Shown here piece after piece: positions 53,846 through 61,998 of a stretch of 64,000 bases of DNA (within the stretch, counting starts at the first letter, position 1; each line of letters begins with the position of its first letter). The DNA comes from Paenibacillus sp. Marseille-Q4541 (GTDB lineage Bacteria; Bacillota; Bacilli; Paenibacillales; Paenibacillaceae): the NCBI RefSeq assembly GCF_018310695.1, contig NZ_JAGXCY010000001.1, positions 186,001 through 250,000 on the forward strand, written 5' to 3'. The notes under the pieces are model-generated. The model searched no databases. It was not told the origin of the DNA and was given only the letters and a program-made list of their open reading frames with translations. A program made the translations under genes and the position numbers.

Positions 53846-54808
53846 ATGGAACCATTATATACAGAAAAGGCAACATTTGCTGGAGGCTGCTTTTGGTGCA
53901 TGGTATCCCCCTTTGAAGAGCTTCCTGGCATACTTCAAGTAAAATCAGGATACACAGGTGGTCACACCGAAAACCCAACTTATGAGGAAGTTTGCTCTGA
54001 CACAACAGGACATGTAGAAGCCGTGCAAATTACTTTTGACCCTAAGGTGTTCCCTTATGAAAAACTGCTCGCCTTGTTCTGGCAGCAAATTGATCCTACC
54101 GATGCAGGAGGACAATTCCATGACCGAGGCACATCTTATCAAACTGCTATTTTCTATCATAACGACGAGCAGAAAGTAAAAGCAGAGGCCTCTAAACAAG
54201 CGTTGGAAGCTAGTGGACGTTTCGATAAACCAATCTTTACTCCGATTATTCCGGCAACCACATTCTATGAAGCGGAAGAATATCATCAAGATTATCATAA
54301 AAAGAATCCGGCTCATTACAAACGTTATCGTAAAGGATCTGGACGTGAAGATTTTATTGATCAACACTGGTCTTCCAATGCGAAGCATGAGAATCTGAGA
54401 GAGCGTCTGACCCCTATTCAATATGAAGTAACACAAAACGGTACAACCGAACCTCCTTTCCAAAACGAATTTTGGGATCACGAAGGGGATGGCATTTACG
54501 TTGATATCGTGTCAGGTGAACCGTTATTCAGTTCCAAAGATAAATATGATGCTGGCTGCGGCTGGCCAAGTTTTACCCGTCCGTTACGCAGTTATAGCAT
54601 CAAAGAAAAAACGGATCTCAGCCACTTTATGATCCGTACAGAAGTAAGAAGCCGGGAATCAGACTCCCATCTCGGCCATGTGTTTGATGACGGTCCTGGT
54701 GAGAATGGATTACGCTATTGCATTAATTCCGCCTCGCTTCGATTTGTACCCAAAGAAGATCTTGAAAAAGAAGGATATGGAGAATACCTACCATACTTTG
54801 AAGATTAA
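53846..54808 (+). CDS. msrAB: MsrAB, fused methionine sulfoxide reductase
   Basis: This 320-residue fusion repairs oxidised methionine. The N-terminal MsrA domain (about 1-165) has the catalytic GGCFWC motif at Cys15, and the C-terminal MsrB domain (about 180-315) has CGWPSF, SHLGHVF and the catalytic Cys in [11 protein letters not shown]. The zinc-binding Cys pairs of some MsrB proteins are missing, as in Bacillus MsrB. The frame opens at 53825 with a TTG, but GGAG stands 10-11 bases before the ATG at 53846. The gene has its own terminator. Confidence 0.95.
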   Translation: MEPLYTEKATFAGGCFWCMVSPFEELPGILQVKSGYTGGHTENPTYEEVCSDTTGHVEAVQITFDPKVFPYEKLLALFWQQIDPTDAGGQFHDRGTSYQTAIFYHNDEQKVKAEASKQALEASGRFDKPIFTPIIPATTFYEAEEYHQDYHKKNPAHYKRYRKGSGREDFIDQHWSSNAKHENLRERLTPIQYEVTQNGTTEPPFQNEFWDHEGDGIYVDIVSGEPLFSSKDKYDAGCGWPSFTRPLRSYSIKEKTDLSHFMIRTEVRSRESDSHLGHVFDDGPGENGLRYCINSASLRFVPKEDLEKEGYGEYLPYFED

Positions 54809-54821
54809 TTTGTTTTTAAAT

Positions 54822-54866
54822 CAAAAGAAGCGCACATTCCTTTAAAGGAATTGTGCGCTTCTTTTA
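54822..54866. terminator. Bidirectional terminator between msrAB and amj
   Basis: AAAAGAAGCGCAC-ATTCCTTT pairs with AAAGGAAT-GTGCGCTTCTTTT. It is long, nearly perfect and flanked by A- and T-runs. Confidence 0.9.
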
Positions 54867-54868
54867 TT

Positions 54869-55666
54869 TTATAGAAAACCAACAACCCAGCTAATCCATA
54901 AAGCAAAAGGAACAAGCAGAACCTGAGCCATCATTGTTCCTGCAAACCTTGAAACCAGCATAGACCCGTAAATTTTGTTCATCGTCTGTAGCGGTAACTC
55001 TCCCCTTAAGGTTCGGTCACTTAGCAGTGCAATTCTTGGATCGATCAGCATCGCCAGAAGGATCGTTGCCACTCCATTAATAAGCCCTGACGACTGAGAG
55101 GCAGCCATAGCTTGGCCTGGATTCATAAAAGCAGCATATAAAGTCGCAAGGACACCTGAGGTATAGATAGCGGTAACAACCATATTAAGAAGCATGAGTC
55201 TTCGCGGCATGCTTTTTGATAGTACACTTTTAAGCATGGAGAGACGAGGAATAGAAACGTAAAACCATGCATTTTTCATTTTTTCCAAAGAGCATATGGA
55301 GGACAACATGGCAGGAATTGATCCGGATTTTTCCAGATGAACGACCATTCGGGCAGACCAGCGCACCATCGTTGGAAATAGAACCATTGCAATCATCGTA
55401 CCCACCGCCGAGGCTAAAATAATCAGATGCAATCCTGTAACGAGAGATCCACCATTTCCTCCTCTTGCTGAATCGACCATAGAACCAAGCAGTGGTCCTT
55501 GTGCCATATTTGAAGTACGGGACACTAATAGCAGCATTCCTGACAAGGATATTGCAATGGTAATTCGTTTCGTTCGTAATCCACCTAAACGCAGTGCATA
55601 CGACATGCTGTCTGCTGCATGAATAATCATCGTAAATAAAAAAGGTAGTGCCAATTGATACAGCAT
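54869..55666 (-). CDS. amj: Amj, alternative lipid II flippase (YdaH family)
   Basis: This 265-residue membrane protein has six to eight hydrophobic segments. It matches the Amj/YdaH family of B. subtilis, with an opening LFTMIIHAADSMSYALRLGG, LRTKRITIAISLS and LVSRTSNMAQGPLLG. Amj can replace MurJ in moving lipid II across the membrane when MurJ is blocked. In B. subtilis it is induced by the sigma-M stress response. It begins 51 bases after the neighbouring intergenic region and has no operon partner here. Confidence 0.88.
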   Translation of the reverse strand: MLYQLALPFLFTMIIHAADSMSYALRLGGLRTKRITIAISLSGMLLLVSRTSNMAQGPLLGSMVDSARGGNGGSLVTGLHLIILASAVGTMIAMVLFPTMVRWSARMVVHLEKSGSIPAMLSSICSLEKMKNAWFYVSIPRLSMLKSVLSKSMPRRLMLLNMVVTAIYTSGVLATLYAAFMNPGQAMAASQSSGLINGVATILLAMLIDPRIALLSDRTLRGELPLQTMNKIYGSMLVSRFAGTMMAQVLLVPFALWISWVVGFL

Positions 55667-55812
55667 CTATATTTACTCCTTTGTTTTATTCGATTAGATT
55701 GGAAGACCGGTTTGGCTCACTCCTGTTTTCGTAGCATTTTATAAGGGTAATCTATTACAACGCAATAGTAAGACTTACTCAATATACGATTTCTACTAAA
55801 GGAGGAATGAAC

Positions 55813-56262
55813 ATGCCTTGGGATAAAAATGATTACCCCCCATCCATGAAAAATCTGAACCCCCGTGTACGTAATAAAGCCATTGAAATAGCGAATGCGC
55901 TTTTGGATGACGGTTATGAAGAAGGACGTTCGATTGCAATAGCTACCGCACAGGCTGAAGAATGGAATGAAAACCATCCACAAGGACAAGAAGATCAGCA
56001 GCAGAATTACAGTAACAGTCATACTTCTTCCCGAATAAAAACAGATGAAACAGCTCCTTCTGGAGAACATCGTAATATCCATGTCGTTCCCCACGAGAAA
56101 GGTTGGGCTGTTAAAAAAGAAGGAAAGGCTTCGCCTGAACACATCTATGATGTAAAAGAGGATGCTGAGGAAGCTGCTAAGCGTATGGTTTTATCCAAAA
56201 ACATCCGTCTTATCATTCATGACAAACAGGGGAAAATTCAGACATCCAAGATCTATAACTAA
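55813..56262 (+). CDS. DUF2188-domain protein with a ChaB-like N-terminus
   Basis: This 149-residue hydrophilic protein has an N-terminal unit of about 50 residues (MPWDKNDYPPSMKNLNPRVR and IAIATAQAEEW) of the type seen in small ChaB/YnzC-like proteins. A Gln/Asn/Ser linker and a C-terminal DUF2188 domain (about 85-147; HVVPHEKGWAVKKEGKA) follow. GGAGG precedes the ATG at 55813 by 8 bases; an ATG at 55807 lies inside the ribosome site. It may be a stress or sporulation protein. It ends 4 bases inside the glcK gene on the other strand. Confidence 0.8.
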   Translation: MPWDKNDYPPSMKNLNPRVRNKAIEIANALLDDGYEEGRSIAIATAQAEEWNENHPQGQEDQQQNYSNSHTSSRIKTDETAPSGEHRNIHVVPHEKGWAVKKEGKASPEHIYDVKEDAEEAAKRMVLSKNIRLIIHDKQGKIQTSKIYN

Positions 56263-57194
56263 GCTTCCATTCTCGTGACGGCAAGCTTTGCAGCACCGAT
56301 CAAGCCTGCTCTGTTTCCAAGCTGTGCTGCAATGATAGGCAAATTAGGATCATTCGCGAAACCATCCATCGTGTATTGCTCAATATAGGTACGAATAGGG
56401 TCTAATAAAAAATCACCCTGTTCGGTAATTGCCCCACCAATAATGATAGCAGGCGGATTAAAATGATGGATCAGATTAGATAAGCCCACTGCAATATATT
56501 CCGTATATTGGTTGACGAGGTTTTGTGCTTTTCTATGATCTGCTTTTGCTTCATCAAAAATCAGTCTGGGATTGTCAGCCCAGGCTTTTTCCTGCACCTC
56601 TGCTGCTTGCCTTCTTAGAGCTGTGACCGATGCATATTGTTCCCAACAACCTGCTGATCCGCAAGTACAAGGAACCCCGCCCATCTGTATAATTTGATGT
56701 CCAAAAGCACCAGCGTAACCGCTCCTTCCCTGATAAGGAAGTCCGCCCAAGATCAAACATCCACCTACACCTGTTCCAAGACTAACGCATAAAAAGTCAT
56801 TTATGCCTTGACCTGCACCTTGCCACAACTCCCCTAAAGCAAGCACATTTACATCGTTGTCTACAAAAACAGGAATACCTATTCTCTTCGCTATTTCTTC
56901 TTTTAACGGAGTCCCTTTCCAGTCGGGTAAGTTCGCTGTGGCACTCCCTATTTCTCCCTTCAAATTGATAAAGCCTGCTGTCCCAATTCCAATAGCTATA
57001 ATATGTAATCCACAAGTTGCAGCCTTTTGCAGGCAAGTCTTTACCGTTTCTTCTATTGTGTTCAGTAACGCTGCTTTTCCAGCTTCCGAATGCGTAGGCG
57101 CTTTAAGATCATAAACCAGTTCACCTTCTAGGGTAACAACTCCCGCTTTTATGTTGGTTCCTCCGATGTCCATCCCTATAACCGCCTGTTGCAT
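56259..57194 (-). CDS. glcK: Glucokinase of the ROK family
   Basis: This 311-residue ROK sugar kinase has the ATP motif GMDIGGTNIKAGVV, the DNDVNVLALGELW active-site segment, and the zinc-binding CTCGSAGCWEQYAS. Such kinases phosphorylate glucose with ATP, feeding glycolysis. The frame opens at 57215, but AAGGAGG stands 6-7 bases before the ATG at 57194. It overlaps the DUF2188 gene on the opposite strand by 4 bases at the C-terminus. Confidence 0.93.
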   Translation of the reverse strand: MQQAVIGMDIGGTNIKAGVVTLEGELVYDLKAPTHSEAGKAALLNTIEETVKTCLQKAATCGLHIIAIGIGTAGFINLKGEIGSATANLPDWKGTPLKEEIAKRIGIPVFVDNDVNVLALGELWQGAGQGINDFLCVSLGTGVGGCLILGGLPYQGRSGYAGAFGHQIIQMGGVPCTCGSAGCWEQYASVTALRRQAAEVQEKAWADNPRLIFDEAKADHRKAQNLVNQYTEYIAVGLSNLIHHFNPPAIIIGGAITEQGDFLLDPIRTYIEQYTMDGFANDPNLPIIAAQLGNRAGLIGAAKLAVTRMEA

Positions 57195-57308
57195 CAAAAT
57201 CCTCCTTCGCTTCAAGCAATATGTACATCAAATTATACCTTTATATGTAAAATTAGTATATCATTGTCCCTCTTTTCACTCCCCTTATTATACGTGAAAA
57301 GGAAAAAA

Positions 57309-57337
57309 AAGCCGTCACATATCACTATGCTACGGCT
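57309..57337 (-). terminator. Terminator of the YetF-like gene
   Basis: AAGCCGT pairs with ACGGCTT over a loop of about 16 bases, followed by an 8-base T-run on the minus strand. The upstream arm includes the gene's stop codon. Confidence 0.75.
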
Positions 57338-58193
57338 TACTTGTGGCTTGATAAGAACTCATTGCATTTTGTAGTGTATCCAGTGCTTCCTGATACTCTA
57401 ACTGATCTTTATCACTTAACGCGAGCTTTTTACGCATTGTTAGTTCATCTTGGAGTTGTGCTACAAGATCAGATATTTGAGCATTGGGATTAGGCAGAGC
57501 GGATTTAGGTAAAGCCTTATCTCCAGTTTGAACCGTTAGTTCACCCTTACTGTCTACTTGCCCTATAAAAACATGCTTCAAGGGCAGATGTAAATTTCTG
57601 AGCTGCTTGTGGAGCCACCCTTCATTGTATCCTGCCTCTCTTAAAGTTTCAGGCATAATATGTCCGTCTATAATGACGGTTTTGGGTTCTTCTTCTTTTG
57701 TTAATCGATATCCAAGTGCGTCTGCGGTAAGTGGCTGATGTTCCTTTTTGAGCATCACATTTATTTCACCACTCTGTTCCATAATAGCAAACTCTACATC
57801 TGCAACACGGTATACGTCTTTTTTTCGCAGCTGCTCCAGAAATTCATCTATCGTTAGTTTTTCCTTGCGTAAATTGTCTGCAAGCAGTGCCCCATTCTCC
57901 ATAAGAACGGTCGATTTACCATCAACAATATCTCGAAACCTTTTACTTTTCATGGTGAAAAATTCAGCTCCAACGGAAACCAGAACCCATACCGTCAAAG
58001 CAACAAATCCTAAGTACCAGGTGCTATCCAAATCCAGCGAGATATACCCGACCAAGTTACCAAGTGTGATCCCTGTAATGTACTCAAACAGTGATAATTG
58101 AGAAATCTGGCGCTTGCCGAGTATTTTCGTAATAATAAATAGGACGGTAACTGCTGAAAGTGTTCTGAGCGCAACTTCAATCCAATTGGGCAT
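57330..58193 (-). CDS. YetF-like DUF421 membrane protein
   Basis: This 287-residue protein has three N-terminal membrane segments (to about 85) and a cytoplasmic DUF421 domain (about 90-200) with STVLMENGALLADNLRKEKL and VIIDGHIMPETLREAGYNE. A charged C-terminal tail (YQEALDTLQNAM) looks helical. YetF-like proteins in Bacillus are integral membrane proteins of unknown function, some linked to spore germination or coat. GGAGG precedes the ATG. It is 168 bases after pyk on the same strand. Confidence 0.9.
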   Translation of the reverse strand: MPNWIEVALRTLSAVTVLFIITKILGKRQISQLSLFEYITGITLGNLVGYISLDLDSTWYLGFVALTVWVLVSVGAEFFTMKSKRFRDIVDGKSTVLMENGALLADNLRKEKLTIDEFLEQLRKKDVYRVADVEFAIMEQSGEINVMLKKEHQPLTADALGYRLTKEEEPKTVIIDGHIMPETLREAGYNEGWLHKQLRNLHLPLKHVFIGQVDSKGELTVQTGDKALPKSALPNPNAQISDLVAQLQDELTMRKKLALSDKDQLEYQEALDTLQNAMSSYQATSKP

Positions 58194-58361
58194 GTTACTT
58201 ACCTCCTGCTTTTCTCATTTGCGCTTGCGCAGCCATGATTAGAGTCCCCCAAGACAGTCAAAACATTCGTCATCTGGACTTCCTTTAAGTAAAAATATGA
58301 AAGCAACAAAAGGCACAACAAAAGTCTTTGTCCCTTCATTGCTTCCTTCTGTTAATCACAC

Positions 58362-59777
58362 CTATACTTGGACAATTTTAATTAGATTCGTAGTACCTGA
58401 AGTCCCGATAGGAACACCTGCAGAGAGTACAACTGTATCCCCAGGCGAGACAAATCCTTTGGTAGCAGCGTTACGTGTGATGGAATCGAACATTTCGTCA
58501 GTTGAGCTTACTTTTTCCCCAAGGTAAGGGAATACCCCAGAAAAAAGACAAATTTTAGATAACACTTTTTCATTAGAAGTAATCGCTAAGATCGGTGCTT
58601 TCGGACGATATTTTGAAATCATTTTCGCAGTAAAACCACTGCCAGTTGAAGCAATAATTACTTTCGCGTTCAATTCAAGAGAGGCACTTACGGCACTTTG
58701 ACTGATGACTTCCGTAATATTCGTTACATGCTGCTCCCGCTTCTTGAAAAATGCATCTCGATAGTCAATAAGGGATTCTGCTTTTTCGGCAACAGCTGCC
58801 ATCGTCTTCACGGATTCCACCGGATACTTACCTGCAGCGGATTCACCAGAAAGCATCACTACGTCTGCACCCTGAAGTACGGCGTTTGATACATCGCTCA
58901 CTTCTGCTCGGGTAGGGCGTGGATTGACTTGCATGGAATCCAGCATATGAGTAGCAACAATGACCGGCTTACCTGCCAAGTTACACTGATTAATAATATC
59001 AATCTGCATCATAGGCACATCTTCAATCGGAACCTCAACCCCTAGGTCACCCCGAGCAATCATTATCCCATCCGAAGCTTCAATGATTTCTTTAATATTG
59101 TCGACGCCCTCCTGATTTTCAATCTTGGAGTAGATCTGGACATGCTCTGCTTGATTTTGCTTCAGAATTGATCTTATTTCTTCAATATCAGCTGCTTTCC
59201 GCACAAAAGAGGCTGCAATCATTTCGATATTGTTCTCGAGGCCAAAAGCAATATGTTTCTTGTCCCGCTCAGTTACCCCCGGAAGAGTGGTTTTGATGCC
59301 AGGCAAGTTAACGCCTTTTCGTGGCTTCAGTACCCCTCCATTTAATATTTGGCAATATATCTCGGTACCTTCTACTTTTGTTACTTTTAAGCCAACAAGT
59401 CCATCATCAATAAGAATGGTGTCTCCTGGCTTCACAACCTCGTTCATTTCAGCATAATTGACCCCAATACGATGCACTTCCCCTAAAATTTCTTCCGTCG
59501 TCAAAATAAGCTCCTTCCCTGTTTCCAGCGTAACAGAAGCTTCTTTCAACTTACCGATACGTACCTCCGGACCTTTAATATCAACCATGATGGGTACGAA
59601 AGTCCCCAAATCTTTAGCTGCTTCTCTTACACGTTCCATTCGTTTCACATGCTCTTCCAGCTCCCCATGAGCCATATTAATCCGAGCAACGGTCATCCCT
59701 AAATTTATCATCTGTTTCAGCATGTCAATGGAATCGCAAGCAGGTCCCATAGTACATATTATTTTTGTTTTTAACAT
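58362..59777 (-). CDS. pyk: Pyruvate kinase, short form
   Basis: Pyruvate kinase makes pyruvate and ATP from phosphoenolpyruvate. The 471 residues include TMGPACDSID, the metal/substrate motif MVDIKGPEVRIGK, catalytic IARGDLGVEV and ATHMLDSMQVNPRPTRAEV. The C-terminal PEP-utiliser (PEPut) extension of the usual 585-residue Bacillus enzyme is absent. No pfkA is upstream as in the Bacillus pfkA-pyk operon. It may be a second isozyme. A typical ribosome site (GAGGAG) precedes the ATG. Confidence 0.93.
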   Translation of the reverse strand: MLKTKIICTMGPACDSIDMLKQMINLGMTVARINMAHGELEEHVKRMERVREAAKDLGTFVPIMVDIKGPEVRIGKLKEASVTLETGKELILTTEEILGEVHRIGVNYAEMNEVVKPGDTILIDDGLVGLKVTKVEGTEIYCQILNGGVLKPRKGVNLPGIKTTLPGVTERDKKHIAFGLENNIEMIAASFVRKAADIEEIRSILKQNQAEHVQIYSKIENQEGVDNIKEIIEASDGIMIARGDLGVEVPIEDVPMMQIDIINQCNLAGKPVIVATHMLDSMQVNPRPTRAEVSDVSNAVLQGADVVMLSGESAAGKYPVESVKTMAAVAEKAESLIDYRDAFFKKREQHVTNITEVISQSAVSASLELNAKVIIASTGSGFTAKMISKYRPKAPILAITSNEKVLSKICLFSGVFPYLGEKVSSTDEMFDSITRNAATKGFVSPGDTVVLSAGVPIGTSGTTNLIKIVQV

Positions 59778-59904
59778 GTTTACTTCTCCTCACAATTTTG
59801 TATTTATCATAAAATATCAGCACACTATTCATACCCAGTATGTGTACTCACGGAATAAATCATGTAAGAGCAAACTTCCTTTTATTGTGTAAGAACATAA
59901 TAAA

Positions 59905-59940
59905 AAACCGGCAGAAAGGTCTTCGCCTTCCGTGCCGGTA
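59905..59940 (-). terminator. Terminator of the CD3324-like gene
   Basis: ACCGGCA and GGAAGGC-type arms pair with CTTTC-TGCCGGT, followed by TTTTTTA on the minus strand. Confidence 0.85.
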
Positions 59941-59950
59941 TGATTATTTA

Positions 59951-60217
59951 TTACCATGTTTTCACAACGATTTTGCGGATGCTTTCACTTGATAGATGAT
60001 ATTTCTGAACAAGCTCTGAAACCGTCCATCCCTTCGAATAATAAAGGGTGATTTCAGCATTCCGCTGAGCCAACTCCTTGCGTGCCCCGCTTTTTTCTCC
60101 CCATCGTGCTCGTTCTTCCGTCGCCTTAGGGATATAAATCAGATCACCTTGGATATATTTTTGAATCTCTTTTAACAAACTAGGGGGAAGCGCTTCTCTT
60201 CCATTTTTGTACCTCAC
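59951..60217 (-). CDS. CD3324-family small DNA-binding-like protein
   Basis: This 88-residue protein has a basic N-terminus and a C-terminal helix-turn-helix-like part (GWTVSELVQKYHLSSESIRKIVV). The size and pattern fit the CD3324 family, related to Mor-like transcription activators. The function is unknown. The start is GTG at 60217 with GAGGAGG 10 bases upstream; that ribosome site lies within the small gene at 60180-60290. The two overlap by 38 bases in different frames. Confidence 0.8.
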   Translation of the reverse strand: MRYKNGREALPPSLLKEIQKYIQGDLIYIPKATEERARWGEKSGARKELAQRNAEITLYYSKGWTVSELVQKYHLSSESIRKIVVKTW

Positions 60218-60290
60218 GATAAAGGTCCTCCTCGAATACTGATATTCTTGATCTCAAATTTTGTTCACATGCGTCATAAAGATTTTGCAT
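60180..60290 (-). CDS. Small protein of 36 residues overlapping the CD3324 gene
   Basis: An open frame of 36 residues (MQNLYDACEQNLRSRISVFE and EEDLYREVQKWKRSASP) starts at an ATG at 60290. It has AAAGGAGG 7-8 bases upstream, one of the strongest ribosome sites in the window. It ends 38 bases inside the CD3324 gene, whose ribosome site it contains, so the pair may be translationally coupled. The peptide is helical and charged, with no signal or membrane segment. The frame is open to 60494 but only this part has a ribosome site. Confidence 0.6.
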   Translation of the reverse strand: MQNLYDACEQNLRSRISVFEEDLYREVQKWKRSASP

Positions 60291-60671
60291 GTCCACGCCT
60301 CCTTTCAATTCGTTGTATTTTAGATTTGTTCGCGAAACTATGCCGCTTAAAACAAAAAAAACCTCGGATCTTTTATACTCCAAAGGTAGTTCACTTCGTT
60401 TATACATATTTGTGATGAAACTTTGGTTCGATAAGAAAGTCAGACTTTTCTGTAAGAACCGGATAAACCTGCTATAATCCGATGGTTCATCCATGACACC
60501 TTGGTTTTTTCGTATGAAATTGTGGTATTTGAATGTACTGATATGTCAACATGTGGCTTCCTCCTCTCTGTTTTCTTTTATGTAAATCTACATTTATTAT
60601 AATTATGAAAGTTTGGTTACACAACCATTATATTTTATAAATTCCTTTTTCTTCACAATCCCAATGTTTTA

Positions 60672-60700
60672 TAAAAGAGAGGAGGCATAAAGACCTCCCC
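60672..60700 (-). terminator. Terminator-like hairpin closing the small transcript
   Basis: GGAGG and CCTCC pair around TCTTTATG, with TCTCTTTTAT after it on the minus strand. Confidence 0.65.
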
Positions 60701-60796
60701 CCTTACTAAACGCTTCCCTTTCGCCTAAGCGAAAGTCACCTCGCGGTTTTTGATCAATTCGATCATCTCCTTTCGGATGAATTTCGTCGGCCCGAC
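60672..60796 (-). ncRNA. Candidate small transcript with a short open frame
   Basis: On the minus strand TATAAT (60808-60803) precedes a region with the palindrome GTCGGGCCGAC, AAAGGAG (about 60773-60767) and a frame of 13 residues (MIELIKNREVTFA, 60766-60725). CTTTCGC/GCGAAAG follows, and the region ends in a hairpin GGAGG/CCTCC with a T-rich tail at 60700-60672. I could not match it to a known sRNA. It fills much of the nearly 600-base gap between the CD3324-like gene pair and the VOC gene; nothing else was seen there. The -35 is weak. Confidence 0.45.
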
Positions 60797-60884
60797 AACC
60801 ACATTATAAACCCATAAAGTAGCAGAGAGACAGCGAAAGAAAAGTTATAATTAATCTCTACCTGAAATGACTTACGATCATAAA

Positions 60885-61298
60885 TTAATCCCTCTTGCCA
60901 GAGCCAAATGCGATGGTATACCCATCAGGATCTGAAATTGCGAACTCCTTCCACAGTCCAAAATCCTGCTGAGTCGTGCTTGGCTCTTGAACGATAACAG
61001 CCTCTCTGCTCTTCAGATCTTCATATAATTCATCCAGCTCCTGATGAGTCTCTACATAGGCATAGGTATCCCAAGGAATAACCTGATTCTGCCCAGCTAC
61101 ATTCGGTACAACATCTTCTTTCTTGCTTGCCTGCATTAGCTTAAAACCAAGTCTGAAATCATCCCGTACGGCCCAAAAGTCGTTGACTTCACAGCCAAGT
61201 ACTAGCTCATAATAAGTCTTGGAGCGTTCCAAATCAGCAGTTAAACGCACCTGTACAGAGAACTGGATTTTACTCAATTTCAGGTCATTCCATCCCAT
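60885..61298 (-). CDS. VOC-superfamily protein (glyoxalase/bleomycin-resistance fold)
   Basis: This is a VOC-fold protein of about 137 residues: an N-terminal beta-alpha-beta unit (IQFSVQVRLTADLERSKTYY and LVLGCEVNDFWAVRDDFRLG) and a second unit ending FAISDPDGYTIAFGSG. The C-terminal Glu/Asp pattern could bind a metal. The start is doubtful: ATG at 61298 or TTG at 61277. The frame is open to 61469, but upstream residues are not VOC-like. The substrate is unknown. It follows the membrane protein gene at 61378-61857 by about 80 bases. Confidence 0.75.
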   Translation of the reverse strand: MGWNDLKLSKIQFSVQVRLTADLERSKTYYELVLGCEVNDFWAVRDDFRLGFKLMQASKKEDVVPNVAGQNQVIPWDTYAYVETHQELDELYEDLKSREAVIVQEPSTTQQDFGLWKEFAISDPDGYTIAFGSGKRD

Positions 61299-61377
61299 TA
61301 ATAAAATGAATTGATTCACAATCCTTATTCGTCTATTGTCTGTAAAAACCTTTGGTATTTGGATATGTTCCTGAATA

Positions 61378-61857
61378 TTATCTATGGTATATATTTGTTT
61401 GCAGAACAACTTCGTGACCATCGTTATATGTAATTTTGTAGGCAGTAACTCCGGGCAGTAATTGAGCAATTTCTTCTTCTGTCATTTGACTCGTATCCAA
61501 TACAAATTCCCCTTGTACATCAAGGTTTCCATTGGGCTTGAGGACACGATCGTAAATTAGAATCTGTCTCTCTGGATTTATCATTATTTTCTCTACAGGA
61601 GCAGAAAGAATGGGTTCTACAGAATGTATAGACAGAGCTTGCTTTGCTTTATTTTCAATCGTTGATGAGTAACTAAAAATCACTTCACGCTGCGGCTGAC
61701 GGTTCATCGATTCTCCAAACCCACCAATGGATAATAGCTGCTTGTTCACATCCCCCGTGCCCATGCTTCCTGCCATTTTGATAAAAATAATAATTACTCC
61801 TATGGTCATTAAGCATGTTCCCACTATAGCCCTTCTGTTAAATAGCAGTGTGTTCAA
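61378..61857 (-). CDS. Unknown single-pass membrane protein
   Basis: This protein of about 159 residues has a single N-terminal membrane segment (about 10-27; AIVGTCLMTIGVIIIFI) and an extracytoplasmic domain of unknown fold with alternating hydrophobic strands (EVIFSYSSTIENKAKQAL, QILIYDRVLKPNGN). The frame opens at 61887, but GGGGAG stands 7 bases before the TTG at 61857, which gives MNTLLFNRRAIVGTC. It is not recognised and no neighbour gives its job. It is transcribed toward the VOC gene. Confidence 0.65.
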   Translation of the reverse strand: MNTLLFNRRAIVGTCLMTIGVIIIFIKMAGSMGTGDVNKQLLSIGGFGESMNRQPQREVIFSYSSTIENKAKQALSIHSVEPILSAPVEKIMINPERQILIYDRVLKPNGNLDVQGEFVLDTSQMTEEEIAQLLPGVTAYKITYNDGHEVVLQTNIYHR

Positions 61858-61944
61858 GTAAACTCTCCCCCATCTACTGAGCTTCATTCCTTTTACTTTT
61901 TGAATGTATTGTAATTTGGAATTTTTTTCAAGTTCATCCCATAA

Positions 61945-61980
61945 AAAAACGTCTGGAAAAGTTCCAGACGTTTTTTTATA
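61945..61980 (-). terminator. Terminator of the yitT-like gene
   Basis: AAACGTCTGG pairs with CCAGACGTTT around AAAAGTT; T-runs flank both ends. Confidence 0.9.
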
Positions 61981-61998
61981 GTTCGCTATATCCTTATG

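Noticed and set aside
60290-60494. Upstream extension of the 36-residue small gene to 104 residues
   Set aside because: The extension has no ribosome site and a composition unlike the rest; the strong site at 60290 sets the start.
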